Source: Methylomagnum ishizawai
GTDB taxonomy: Bacteria; Pseudomonadota; Gammaproteobacteria; Methylococcales; Methylococcaceae
Direction: 5' to 3'
NCBI RefSeq assembly: GCF_900155475.1
Contig: NZ_FXAM01000001.1
Span: forward strand, 1,289,501 to 1,353,500
Length of the DNA stretch: 64,000 nt
Shown: positions 50,840 to 59,918 of the stretch, in pieces
Layout: each line of letters begins with the position of its first letter
Position numbering within the stretch: the first letter of the stretch is position 1
Notes under the pieces: model-generated
Seen by the model: the letters and a program-made list of their open reading frames with translations, nothing else
Told to the model about the DNA's origin: nothing
Databases searched by the model: none
Made by a program: the position numbers and the translations under genes

Positions 50840-52342
50840 ATGAACAAGGTCTTCCGTAGAACCAAGATCATCGCCACCTTGGGCCCGGCTTCCGAGTCGC
50901 CCGAGATGCTCGAAAAAATCATCCGCGCCGGGGCCGATGTGGTCCGGCTTAATTTCTCCCACGGCACCGCCGACGAACACCGCGCCCGCGCCGAGCGGGT
51001 CCGCGAGATTTCCAAGAAGCTCAAGCGCCATGTGGCGATCCTGGCCGACTTGCAGGGTCCGAAGATCCGCGTCGCCCGCTTCAAGGACAACCGCAAGGTC
51101 ACCCTGGTGCGCGGCCAGAAATTCGACCTCGACATCGACCTGCCCAAAGACGTGGGCGACGAGACCCAGGTCGGTTGCGATTACAAGGACTTGCCCCGCG
51201 ACGTGAAACCCGGCGACCTGCTGCTGTTGAACGACGGCCTGATCGCCATGCAGGTCGATACCGTGGTCGGCAACCGGATTAGTTGCACCGTGACCGTGGG
51301 CGGCGTCCTCTCCAACCACAAGGGCATCAACAAGCAAGGCGGCGGCCTGTCCGCCCCGGCCCTGACCGACAAGGACAAGCAAGACCTCAAGACCGCCGTC
51401 TCCATCGGGGCCGATTATCTGGCGATCTCCTTCCCGCGTTCCCGCGAGGACATGGAGGAAGCCCGCGCCCTGTTGGATCAGGAAGGCAGCGACATGCGCC
51501 TAGTGGCCAAGGTCGAACGCGCCGAGGCCATCATCGAAGAAACCCTGATCGGCATCATCCAGGCGTCCGACGCCATCATGGTGGCGCGGGGCGATCTCGG
51601 CGTCGAGATCGGCGACGCCCGGCTGCCGCATGTGCAAAAGCACATGATCAAGCTGGCCCGCACCTACAACAAGGTCGCGATCACCGCCACCCAGATGATG
51701 GAGTCGATGATCAACAACCCCTTGCCGACCCGCGCCGAGGTGTCGGACGTGGCCAACGCGGTGTTCGACGGTACCGACGCGGTGATGTTGTCCGCCGAGA
51801 CCGCTTCCGGCGACTACCCGGACGCGGCGGTGGAAGCCATGGCCCGCGTCTGCGTCGAGGCCGAGAAATATCCCCGCGAGCGCTCCAAGCATCGCCTGCA
51901 CGAGTCCTTCAGCCGCATCGACGAAACCATCGCCATGTCGGCGATGTACGCCGCCAACCATCTGGAGGTCCGCGCCATCGGCGCCTTGACCGAGAGCGGC
52001 TCGACCCCCTTGTGGATGTCGCGCATCAGCTCGGGCATCCCGATCTTCGCGCTGACCTCGCACGAAAAGACCTGTCGGCGCGTCACCCTGTTCCGTGGCG
52101 TTTATCCCATCAGTTTCGACGACCGGGGCATCCACGACCACGCGGTGCTGAACCGCGCCATCGTCGAGGAATTCATGCGGCGCGGCCTGGTGGACGAGTC
52201 CGATACCTTGATCCTGACCAAGGGCGACCTGAGCGGCCATACCGGCGGCACCAACGCCATGAAAATCGCCCATGTGACGGACATCATCGCGGCCGCTCCG
52301 GAAAACTGGAAGGACTTATGTCCTGGTTGCGGTAAATCCTAA
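50840..52342 (+). CDS. pyk: Pyruvate kinase
   Basis: This encodes 500 residues. The TIM-barrel motifs are [34 protein letters not shown], the active-site [22 protein letters not shown] and [20 protein letters not shown]. The C-terminal allosteric-type domain is present (from about 350). It makes pyruvate and ATP from phosphoenolpyruvate. It starts 90 bases after gap and ends 23 bases before fbp, so the cluster is probably an operon. Confidence 0.95.
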   Translation: MNKVFRRTKIIATLGPASESPEMLEKIIRAGADVVRLNFSHGTADEHRARAERVREISKKLKRHVAILADLQGPKIRVARFKDNRKVTLVRGQKFDLDIDLPKDVGDETQVGCDYKDLPRDVKPGDLLLLNDGLIAMQVDTVVGNRISCTVTVGGVLSNHKGINKQGGGLSAPALTDKDKQDLKTAVSIGADYLAISFPRSREDMEEARALLDQEGSDMRLVAKVERAEAIIEETLIGIIQASDAIMVARGDLGVEIGDARLPHVQKHMIKLARTYNKVAITATQMMESMINNPLPTRAEVSDVANAVFDGTDAVMLSAETASGDYPDAAVEAMARVCVEAEKYPRERSKHRLHESFSRIDETIAMSAMYAANHLEVRAIGALTESGSTPLWMSRISSGIPIFALTSHEKTCRRVTLFRGVYPISFDDRGIHDHAVLNRAIVEEFMRRGLVDESDTLILTKGDLSGHTGGTNAMKIAHVTDIIAAAPENWKDLCPGCGKS

Positions 52343-52365
52343 GAAAATCAAACAGGAGGGAGACA

Positions 52366-53364
52366 ATGCAAGGCCAACACCTGACCCAATTCCTGATTTC
52401 CGAGCAACGCCGGGTGGGCGGCACGGGCGAATTGACCCTGTTGCTGACCGATATCGCCGGGGCGTGCAAGGGCATCGGCCACGAGGTGAACCGCGGCGCC
52501 CTGGCGGGCAACCTGGACAGCATCGGCAGCCACGAGAACATCCAGGGCGAGGTCCAGAAGAAGCTGGACGTGCTGTCGGATGAAATCTTCGTCAATTCGC
52601 TGAGCTGGACCGGCCATCTGGCCGGGATGGCGTCCGAGGAACACGACGAGATCATCCCGATCCCGGAAGGCTATCCGCGTGGCAAATACCTGATTTGCTT
52701 CGACCCCTTGGACGGTTCCAGCAATATCGAGGTGAACCTCAGCATCGGCACCATCTTCTCGGTGCTGTTGGCTCCGAACGACAACCCCACCGCCGAGGAT
52801 TTTCTGCAACCGGGTACGCAGCAAGTGGCGGCGGGCTTTTGCATCTACGGCCCGACCACCATCCTGATCCTGACCACCGGCAACGGCGTCAATGGCTTCA
52901 CCCTGGACCGCAACGTCGGCGAGTTCATCCTGACCCACCCGAACATCACCATCCCGGAGGACACCTCTGAGTTCGCCATCAACATGTCCAACCACCGCTT
53001 CTGGGAAGCTCCGATGCGGCGCTATGTGGACGAGTGCGTGGCGGGCAAATCCGGCGGGCGCGAGAAGGATTTCAACATGCGCTGGCTGGCGTCGATGGTG
53101 GCCGAGGTCTACCGCGTGTTGATGCGCGGCGGCTTGTTCACCTATCCGATGGACGAGAAGCTCAAGACCAAGGGCGGCCGCCTGCGCCTGTTGTACGAGG
53201 CCAACCCGATGTCCTTCATCGTGGAGCAGGCCGGCGGCATGGCTTCCACGGGCCGCGAGCGCATCCTGGATATCCAGCCGGTCAGCGTCCACCAGCGCGT
53301 GCCGGTGATTCTGGGTTCCAAGAACGAAGTGGCGCGGTTGGTTGCTTACCACCTGGAAGGCTGA
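52366..53364 (+). CDS. fbp: Fructose-1,6-bisphosphatase class I
   Basis: This encodes 332 residues. The metal-binding and substrate motifs are visible: [40 protein letters not shown], and [34 protein letters not shown] gives a strong ribosome-binding site. It hydrolyses fructose-1,6-bisphosphate in gluconeogenesis and sugar-phosphate cycles. It follows pyk in the cluster; a terminator closes the operon. Confidence 0.95.
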   Translation: MQGQHLTQFLISEQRRVGGTGELTLLLTDIAGACKGIGHEVNRGALAGNLDSIGSHENIQGEVQKKLDVLSDEIFVNSLSWTGHLAGMASEEHDEIIPIPEGYPRGKYLICFDPLDGSSNIEVNLSIGTIFSVLLAPNDNPTAEDFLQPGTQQVAAGFCIYGPTTILILTTGNGVNGFTLDRNVGEFILTHPNITIPEDTSEFAINMSNHRFWEAPMRRYVDECVAGKSGGREKDFNMRWLASMVAEVYRVLMRGGLFTYPMDEKLKTKGGRLRLLYEANPMSFIVEQAGGMASTGRERILDIQPVSVHQRVPVILGSKNEVARLVAYHLEG

Positions 53365-53396
53365 GGTCTTAGCCGGTCCCGCTGCCCGAGATGGCA

Positions 53397-53424
53397 AAGC
53401 CCGGTCGCGAGGCCGGGCTTTTTT
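53397..53424 (+). terminator. Terminator after fbp
   Basis: AAGCCCGG/CCGGGCTT (loop TCGCGAGG) is followed by TTTTTT, a strong Rho-independent terminator 33 bases after the fbp stop. Confidence 0.85.
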
Positions 53425-53506
53425 GTGTCCGTGATCGGGTGGGGTCCAAAGCGGGCTTTGGGCTCCGAATATACCGCTCGACCGGGGGGCGGCCGGGGAC
53501 GCTGGG

Positions 53507-55894
53507 TCAGGCCGGTTGTTTGTCGGATTGCCCGAGCAGGCTGTGGACCGTCTCCAAGGCCCGGTCCATCAGGGGTTTCTTGGCGATGGGCACGATCCGG
53601 GTCTCGCCCCGCGCCATCTCGTGGCAGAGGGTGCGCATGGACTTGACCGCGACCTGGATGCCGCCCTGGTCCACGAAGATGTAGTACGAGGTGTGCGGGC
53701 TGAACCAGGACAGCTTGGCCCGGATGCGGGCCTTGGTTTCGGGGACGCCGAACTCGAACCAGGTGCCGAGCTTGACCACCTTGAGGATTTCGGCGTACCG
53801 GACCACCTCCGGCGGCAGATACTTGGACGGCGGCTCGGTGGGCGGGAGCGGCGGGTCGATATCGTCCCAGACCGCGCGGTCGGATTGGATTTCCGGCGGG
53901 GCGGGGGTGATGTCCAACCGGATATCGGGCAGCGGGCCGGGCGGTGGCTCCAGCAGGTTCCGGGTTTCCTCTTCTTCCTTCGCGCTCAGGAGATCGTCGA
54001 ACACGGCGTCGATATCGTTCATTACCGCCTTGGTGTTGACTTCGGGGTCGCCGATGAGGGCGAGGCCGTCCTGGATGCGGCTTTTGAGTCCGGGGAGCAT
54101 GTCCCACAGCTTATACCGCTCCGCCGGGCTGGTTTTGGGTTGCACGCTCCAGATGATATCGGTCACCACCTGGATGCCGTCCCGCCATTGCTGGCTGTCC
54201 GGGCCGTTGCGGAGGTAGACCAGCACCAGGAGGTTGGCCCAGGAACCCATGACCAGGGTGTCGATGGTCTTGGGCAGGGGATGGTCCCAGGTCATATCGA
54301 CCAGCGCCCTGGACACCGCCTGCCGGGCTTCCCGGAGGCGCTCGCGGCCCTTGGCGGCTTCCACCGAACGCTTCTCCATGGCCTCGGAGCGGTGGCCGAA
54401 CTGGTCGACGAAAGCGGTGAAATCCTCCAACAAAGTGTTGAACAACCGGGTGTCGTCCTCGAAATCCTGGACGACCCGCTCGACCACCCCGCGCATCTTG
54501 GCGAAGATGCCTTGGACATCGCCCTCGCCATTGCACAGCGCCCCGGCCTGGGACAGGGCGTTCAGCAGGCGGCGGGCCGGATGTTTGTTGCGGAAGAAAA
54601 ATTTGCGGTCCAGCATCGCGACCTTGAGGTAGGGCGTATGCAGGTGGCTCAGCAGCGCCTTGGCCGAATCGGGCAGGCTCTTGTCGTTGAGGATGAACTC
54701 GAACAGCATCCCCACCAGGTCGATGATATCGGCGTCGGCGCTCGATACCTGTTGTTCCTGCACCAGGGTGGCCAGCGCGGCGGATTGCTGGGCGAAATTT
54801 TCCTTGACCGCGTCCAGGGGCATCTGGGCGAACGATACCTGGGCCAAGGACGGGGCGTTGAATTGCAACGCGTTCAGCGAGCGCATCAGGCTGGCGTAAT
54901 CGGTGTGCATGGCCGGGCTGGTGGCGGTCCGCGCCGGTCGTGCCGCCATGGGGCCGGGCGACTCCGTCGGGGCGTGGCCGGGGAGCGCGGACTCGTCGTC
55001 CGGGGGGACGATGGCGGGCAAGGGCTCCCGCCGCCGGTTCGCCAATAAATCCTGGATGCCCTGGAACAACTCGTGTTCCGGGGTGGCTTCGGGTTCCTCG
55101 TCCTCGGGCGGGGCGGACGCGGGTGGTTCGACGGGTTCGGGCGGCGTCGGCTTGAGCAGGCTGGAGCCGGTGGTCGCGGCCTCGAAGCCGATGGCCTCCA
55201 GCGACAGATGGGGGAGGATGCCGCCCAGGATGAGTTCCCGGTTGTAGGCCTGGTAGAGTCCATCCGCCTGCTGCATGATGCGCCGCTCGAACTCCCCCGC
55301 CCATTGGATCAGCAGGTCGAATTCCACCTCCGGGCTCAGGGCTTCCAAGGCGGTCTGCATGGCGTCGCAGATTTGCGCGGGGCAGCCCGGCAGGCCCGGA
55401 TGGGTCTCGCCCAGCTTGACGCCCCCGGCCAGCACTGCCAGCCGGTGGTTCAGGGCCAGCAACTGGCCCATGTAGGCTTCGTTGGCCTTGCGCGTCACCT
55501 CGGCATAGGCCAGGGAAACCTCGTAATCATCCTGGTCGATCAGGCTGAGTTTGCGCTGCTGCTGGGCCACCGGGGTCCTGAGCGGCTCGGCCTGCCCGGC
55601 AGCGAAATTGTCGAACCCCTTGGCGATTTCCCCGGTGAAGATTTGCTTGAGGCCGGCTTGGTTGAGCAGGGCGGTATGCATGGCCTCGAAATAATGGCCC
55701 CGCTGTTGGTTGGTCTCGGCGTTCTCGGCCAGTTGCAGCATGAAATCGTCCAACTCGTCGAACATAGACTCGAACAACCCGCCGAACCCCTCGACCACCC
55801 GGTCCCGGCAAGTCCGCAATAAATCCAGGTAGCGCGGGAGCATGCCTGGGTATGCCGCTTCTGTCGCGCTGGAATGGGTTTTGTAAGAGTCCAT
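53507..55894 (-). CDS. DUF1631 family protein
   Basis: This encodes 795 residues of the DUF1631 type (PF07793). Typical parts are GMLPRYLDLLRTCRDRVVEG, NAETNQQRGHYFEAMHTALL, LSHLHTPYLKVAMLDRKFFF, HPARRLLNALSQAGALCNGE and WLEF-like LGTWFEFGVPETKARIRAKL. Two Pro-rich, acidic linkers interrupt the helices (about 245-265 and 280-320). The C-terminal 100 residues look PilZ-like (RAKLSWFSPHTSYYIFVDQG). The family is cytoplasmic and of unknown function, in some species near c-di-GMP proteins. Confidence 0.85.
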   Translation of the reverse strand: MDSYKTHSSATEAAYPGMLPRYLDLLRTCRDRVVEGFGGLFESMFDELDDFMLQLAENAETNQQRGHYFEAMHTALLNQAGLKQIFTGEIAKGFDNFAAGQAEPLRTPVAQQQRKLSLIDQDDYEVSLAYAEVTRKANEAYMGQLLALNHRLAVLAGGVKLGETHPGLPGCPAQICDAMQTALEALSPEVEFDLLIQWAGEFERRIMQQADGLYQAYNRELILGGILPHLSLEAIGFEAATTGSSLLKPTPPEPVEPPASAPPEDEEPEATPEHELFQGIQDLLANRRREPLPAIVPPDDESALPGHAPTESPGPMAARPARTATSPAMHTDYASLMRSLNALQFNAPSLAQVSFAQMPLDAVKENFAQQSAALATLVQEQQVSSADADIIDLVGMLFEFILNDKSLPDSAKALLSHLHTPYLKVAMLDRKFFFRNKHPARRLLNALSQAGALCNGEGDVQGIFAKMRGVVERVVQDFEDDTRLFNTLLEDFTAFVDQFGHRSEAMEKRSVEAAKGRERLREARQAVSRALVDMTWDHPLPKTIDTLVMGSWANLLVLVYLRNGPDSQQWRDGIQVVTDIIWSVQPKTSPAERYKLWDMLPGLKSRIQDGLALIGDPEVNTKAVMNDIDAVFDDLLSAKEEEETRNLLEPPPGPLPDIRLDITPAPPEIQSDRAVWDDIDPPLPPTEPPSKYLPPEVVRYAEILKVVKLGTWFEFGVPETKARIRAKLSWFSPHTSYYIFVDQGGIQVAVKSMRTLCHEMARGETRIVPIAKKPLMDRALETVHSLLGQSDKQPA

Positions 55895-56095
55895 CGTATG
55901 CAGTCTCGTGATTTATGCTGGGAATTGCGCGGGACGCGGAAATCCGGGCGATGGGGGTTTTATCGGACTGGCCCTGGCGGCGATGCGTGGCCGCGATACA
56001 TCCGCTGCCGGATCGGGAGGATTCCGCGGTAAAACCCGTATCCCGCGGAAGCGCGTGGCCGGAAACGCAGGCGTCCCATTGGTCGCGACCGGGAC

Positions 56096-56354
56096 TTAGG
56101 GTAAATTGCCGGGGTTTTGGGCGGGGCCGGCCAGAGACGCTCCCGAGATATGCCCGCGCACCCCATGGGGTTGGATGATCCCGGTGGCATAGGCCAGCAA
56201 TAGCAGCAAGAACAATCCGATGGACAATGCGATGCGGACCGTGAGCGCCTTGACCGTGCGCTCGGAGCGGTTGGGGTCTTTGAGCAAGTAATACAGCGCC
56301 GAGCCGAGGCTGACGACGATGACCAGGAGTATCAAGAGGATAATTGCCTTCACG
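56096..56354 (-). CDS. Twin-transmembrane protein (DUF2909)
   Basis: The likely start is the GTG at 56354, giving the DUF2909 sequence (V)KAIILLILLVIVVSLGSALY..DPNRSERTVKALTVRIALSI; the frame is open further to 56431 and would overlap SURF1. Two membrane helices are connected by a short charged loop. The C-terminal extension (GVRGHISGASLAG..) is longer than in most members. This protein is encoded next to cytochrome oxidase assembly genes in many Gammaproteobacteria, as here. Confidence 0.75.
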
Positions 56355-56422
56355 GGAAATAGATGCCGATGTGTTTGCTGGAATGCCGGGGGTTCCGGGC
56401 TTTGCGCGACGGGGGATGATGT

Positions 56423-57178
56423 TTGAATCATTATAGCTTTAAACCGGGTTGGGGTATGTCCCTGCTATTTGCCATGGGCTTGGGTTTGTTCCTGGCCTTG
56501 GGGATTTGGCAATTGCATCGCGCCGATGAGAAGAAGGCTTTGATGGCCGCGCGCGAATCGCGCGGCCAGGATACCCCCTTGCGCCTGGATGGACAGCAGA
56601 CCGACCTGGAAGCGCTGCGCTACCGCCGGGTCGTTGTCGCGGGCGAATACGATGCCGCCCACCAATTCCTGCTCGACAACCGGATGCGCGGGCAGCAGCC
56701 GGGCTACGAGGTGCTGACGCCCTTGCGCATCGCCGGCAGCGGGATGGCGGTCTTGGTCAACCGGGGCTGGATGCCCCTGGGCCGGGACCGCGCCCGGCTT
56801 CCCGACCCCACGCTGGCGGTGGCGGCGGTGCGGCTGTCCGGCGTGGTGGAACATTTTCCGGCGGTGGGGCTCAAGCTCAAGGGGGCGGAGGTGCCCGCGC
56901 CCGGTTGGCCCGCCCTGGTGCAGGTGGCGGAACCGGAGGCGCTGGCCGGACGGCTTGGTTATCCGGTGTTGCCGTATCAGGTATTATTGGACGAATCGGC
57001 AGGCGAGGGCTATGTCCGCGCTTGGCGGGAGAACCGCCTGACGCCGGAAAAGAATCTGGGCTACGCCCTGCAATGGTTCCTGTTCGCCCTGGTGGCGACC
57101 GTGCTGTATATCCGGCACGGTTTCGCCGCCGGGAAACGCGCCGCGAGCCCCGACCCCATCGACCGACCCTGCCCATGA
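56423..57178 (+). CDS. SURF1-family cytochrome oxidase assembly protein
   Basis: This encodes 251 residues if the TTG at 56423 is used; a Met at codon 12 (56456) is an alternative start. The family features are an N-terminal membrane helix (GMSLLFAMGLGLFLALGIWQ LHRADEKKAL), the central YRRVVVAGEYDAAHQFLLDN and LVNRGWMPLG, and a C-terminal KNLGYALQWFLFALVATVLY. SURF1 assists heme a insertion in subunit I. The end overlaps the next gene (ATGA). It is divergent from DUF2909. Confidence 0.88.
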   Translation: MNHYSFKPGWGMSLLFAMGLGLFLALGIWQLHRADEKKALMAARESRGQDTPLRLDGQQTDLEALRYRRVVVAGEYDAAHQFLLDNRMRGQQPGYEVLTPLRIAGSGMAVLVNRGWMPLGRDRARLPDPTLAVAAVRLSGVVEHFPAVGLKLKGAEVPAPGWPALVQVAEPEALAGRLGYPVLPYQVLLDESAGEGYVRAWRENRLTPEKNLGYALQWFLFALVATVLYIRHGFAAGKRAASPDPIDRPCP

Positions 57179-57759
57179 CACCACGACCGCATCCCTCCCA
57201 ATGGCGCAGCCGCGCCGTGATCGTCATCATCGCCTTGCTGGCGGTGGTTCCTTTCGTCCTGGCTTGGTATTACGCCAAGCATCCCGAACTCATCGCCAGC
57301 CGCAGCAATTACGGCCAGCTCGCCTTGCCGCCCCGGCCCATCGATCCCGCCGGGTTGCTGAAAAACCCGGTCAGCCCACCGGAAGCCTTGGCCGGGATCA
57401 AAGGGCGCTGGGTGTTGCTGCATGTGGCCGCGGGCGGGTGCGGGGCGGTGTGTGCCGACACCCTGCACAAGACCCATCAGGTCCGGTTGATGGTCAACAA
57501 AGATATCGCCAGGGTCGCACGCCTACTGTTGGTGCCCGTCGGCACCCCGTTCCAGGCCGACGACGATCTGGTGGTGGCGGGCGCTTCCGAGGCCGTGACC
57601 CGCGTCCTGGCCGAAGCCACGGGGGGGCCGTCCAGCGACGACCGGGTGTACCTGCTCGATCCCCTGGGTAACTTGGTATTGTGGTACGCGGGTGGCTTCG
57701 ATCCCTACGGGCTATTGAAAGACCTCAAGCATTTGCTCAGGGCGTCCCAGATCGGCTGA
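57175..57759 (+). CDS. Membrane-anchored thioredoxin-fold protein with CxxxC motif (Sco-like)
   Basis: This encodes 194 residues from the ATG overlapping the SURF1 stop. One N-terminal membrane helix (AVIVIIALLAVVPFVLAWYY) anchors a periplasmic domain. Cys89 and Cys93 in AAGGCGAVCADTLHKTHQVR form a CxxxC motif, as in Sco1/SenC copper chaperones, although overall similarity to them is low. It lies between SURF1 and heme A synthase, a position held by a conserved small gene in pseudomonad oxidase clusters. A role in copper or thiol handling is inference. Confidence 0.7.
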   Translation: MTPRPHPSQWRSRAVIVIIALLAVVPFVLAWYYAKHPELIASRSNYGQLALPPRPIDPAGLLKNPVSPPEALAGIKGRWVLLHVAAGGCGAVCADTLHKTHQVRLMVNKDIARVARLLLVPVGTPFQADDDLVVAGASEAVTRVLAEATGGPSSDDRVYLLDPLGNLVLWYAGGFDPYGLLKDLKHLLRASQIG

Positions 57760-57843
57760 CCCGGACCTTTTCCAGGGCGGCGGCGGGACGACTCCGCCCA
57801 TCGCGACGATGCGATCCATAACAAGAAACGACAAGCTAGGACC

Positions 57844-59862
57844 ATGTTCAGAAAACTGACCTTTTTAACCCTGTTGCTGGCCTTCTGCGTGGTGGCGGCG
57901 GGAGCTTATGTGCGTATTTCCGATGCCGGCCTCGGTTGCCCGGATTGGCCCGGCTGCTATGGCAAGCTATGGGTCGAGCCGCCCCAGCCCGGTTCCGGCG
58001 GGGCCGAAGCGGGCTTCGACGCGGTGAAGGCCTGGAAGGAAATGGGCCATCGCTATCTGGCCGGTGCCTTGGGCGTTTTAATGCTGGTTCTGGCGGGGCT
58101 GGTGTTCACCGTGCGCGAGAACCGGGGCCGGGCCATTGCCTGGACCTACACCGGGCTGGTGCTGGTGGCGGGGCAGGCCGCGCTGGGGATGTGGACGGTG
58201 CGGCTGCATGTGCTGCCGCCGGTGGTGACGGCGCATCTATTGCTGGGCTTGTTGACCCTGGCTGGCTTGTACCGGCTGTTCCTGACCGTGGGACCGCAGT
58301 CCGCCCCGGTCGGCGAGACCACGGGTCTGCGCTGGTTGGGCCGGTTCGGGCTGCTGGCCTTGTTCGCGCAACTGTTCCTGGGCGGCTGGGTGTCGTCGAA
58401 TTACGCCGCGCTATCCTGCCCCGATTTCCCGACTTGCCTGGGCGAACCCTGGCCCGAGGCCGATTACGCCGGGGGCTTCGAGATTTTGCGGGCGCTCGAA
58501 CCGGGTTATCTCGGGGCTTTGTTGCCGCCGTCCGCCTTGGTCGCCGTGCATTGGGCGCACCGGATCGGGGCCGGGGTGGTGTTCGTGCTGCTCAGCGTTC
58601 TGGCCATGGGCGTGACTTCCAATCCCAAGGTGCCGCGTTTGAGCAAGGCCGGGCTGCTGCTGAGCTTCCTGCTGCTGGTGCAGGTCGGGTTGGGGGTGGC
58701 GGCGGTGCTGCTGCGCCTGCCGGTGGCGGTGGCCGTGGCGCATAGCGTGGTCGCTGCCTTGTTGCTGCTGGATTTGGTGCATATCCAGTATTTCCTGGGC
58801 GTGCCGCGCCGGGCCGAGGTGCCCGCACAACGTCCGCTGCCGGTCGGGCAGGAAATCCCGGTCGGCGAATTACCCACCGAGATCGAGTTGCCGCCGACCT
58901 TGGTGCCGCCGCCGCTGGTCGAAGTCCCGGCCCGCGCCCCGGCGGACAACCTGTTCGGCAAGCTCAAGAGCGGCCTCGGCAAGACCCGCGGCGGCTTGAC
59001 CGGCTTCCTGGCCGATCTGGCCCTGGGCAAGAAGGCCATCGACCGCGATTTGCTGGACGATATCGAAGCCCAGTTGCTCACCGCCGATATCGGCGTCACC
59101 GCCACCCGCGATATCGTCGATCATCTCACCGACAGCCTGGACCGCAACCAACTGGCCGACGTGCGGACCTTGACCGCGAAATTGCGCGAATACCTCTACG
59201 ATATCCTGGCCCCGGTCGATGCACCCTTGGTGATCCCGCCCGAGACCCGGCCCTATGTCGTCCTGGTCGTGGGTGTCAACGGGGTGGGCAAGACCACCAC
59301 CATCGGCAAACTGGCCAAGCGTTTCCAGCAGGATGGGCATAGCGTGATGCTGGCGGCGGGCGATACCTTCCGCGCGGCGGCGGTGGAGCAATTGCAGACC
59401 TGGGGCGAGCGCAACCATGTCCATGTGGTGGCCCAGCACACCGGGGCGGATTCGGCTTCGGTGATCTTCGACGCGGTGCAGGCAGCCCAGGCCCGCAATA
59501 TCGATGTCTTGATCGCCGATACCGCCGGACGCCTGCACACCAAGTCCAACCTGATGGACGAACTCAGCAAGATCAAACGCATCATGCGCCGCTTGGACGA
59601 GACCGCCCCGCACGAGGTATTACTGGTGGTGGATTCCGGTACCGGCCAGAACGCCATCAACCAGGCGCGGCAGTTCAACGACGCCGTGGGTTTGACCGGC
59701 ATCGCCTTGACCAAGCTGGACGGCACGGCCAAGGGTGGGGTGATTTTCGCGCTGGCCAAGCAGTTCGGGATTCCGATCCGTTATATCGGCGTGGGCGAGG
59801 GCATCGACGACTTGCAGGATTTCGACGCCAAGCAGTTCATCGAGGCTTTGTTCGCCGAGTAA
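57844..59862 (+). CDS. Fusion of heme A synthase (CtaA/COX15) and signal-recognition-particle receptor FtsY
   Basis: This encodes 672 residues in one open frame. Residues 1-318 are CtaA/COX15: eight membrane helices, heme-ligand histidines H69, H131, H236 or H239 and H300, and cysteine pairs C32/C38 (GCPDWPGC) and C192/C198 (CPDFPTC). Residues about 319-368 are a Pro/Glu-rich linker, and 369-672 are the FtsY NG domain: the N part (LFGKLKSGLGKTRGGL..), G1 GVNGVGKTTTIGKLA (477-491), DTAGR (559-563) and TKLDGTAKGG (623-632). There is no ATG between the parts and no ribosome-binding site that would give a free FtsY; a GTG at codon 320 is possible. FtsY normally has an acidic A domain instead of membrane helices. 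Confidence 0.88.
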   Translation: MFRKLTFLTLLLAFCVVAAGAYVRISDAGLGCPDWPGCYGKLWVEPPQPGSGGAEAGFDAVKAWKEMGHRYLAGALGVLMLVLAGLVFTVRENRGRAIAWTYTGLVLVAGQAALGMWTVRLHVLPPVVTAHLLLGLLTLAGLYRLFLTVGPQSAPVGETTGLRWLGRFGLLALFAQLFLGGWVSSNYAALSCPDFPTCLGEPWPEADYAGGFEILRALEPGYLGALLPPSALVAVHWAHRIGAGVVFVLLSVLAMGVTSNPKVPRLSKAGLLLSFLLLVQVGLGVAAVLLRLPVAVAVAHSVVAALLLLDLVHIQYFLGVPRRAEVPAQRPLPVGQEIPVGELPTEIELPPTLVPPPLVEVPARAPADNLFGKLKSGLGKTRGGLTGFLADLALGKKAIDRDLLDDIEAQLLTADIGVTATRDIVDHLTDSLDRNQLADVRTLTAKLREYLYDILAPVDAPLVIPPETRPYVVLVVGVNGVGKTTTIGKLAKRFQQDGHSVMLAAGDTFRAAAVEQLQTWGERNHVHVVAQHTGADSASVIFDAVQAAQARNIDVLIADTAGRLHTKSNLMDELSKIKRIMRRLDETAPHEVLLVVDSGTGQNAINQARQFNDAVGLTGIALTKLDGTAKGGVIFALAKQFGIPIRYIGVGEGIDDLQDFDAKQFIEALFAE

Positions 59863-59874
59863 CGGTGGAGTTGA

Positions 59875-59918
59875 AACCCCGTCCGCGCCAGGGTGCCCGG
59901 TGCGGACGGGGTTTTTTG
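59875..59918 (+). terminator. Strong terminator after the ctaA-ftsY gene
   Basis: AACCCCGTCCGC/GCGGACGGGGTT (12-bp stem, 59875-59886 and 59902-59913) is followed by TTTTT. It ends the cytochrome-oxidase assembly operon. Confidence 0.9.

Noticed and set aside
53516-55048. Long plus-strand frames opposite the DUF1631 gene
   Set aside because: They are shadows of the minus-strand gene, which has clear family features.
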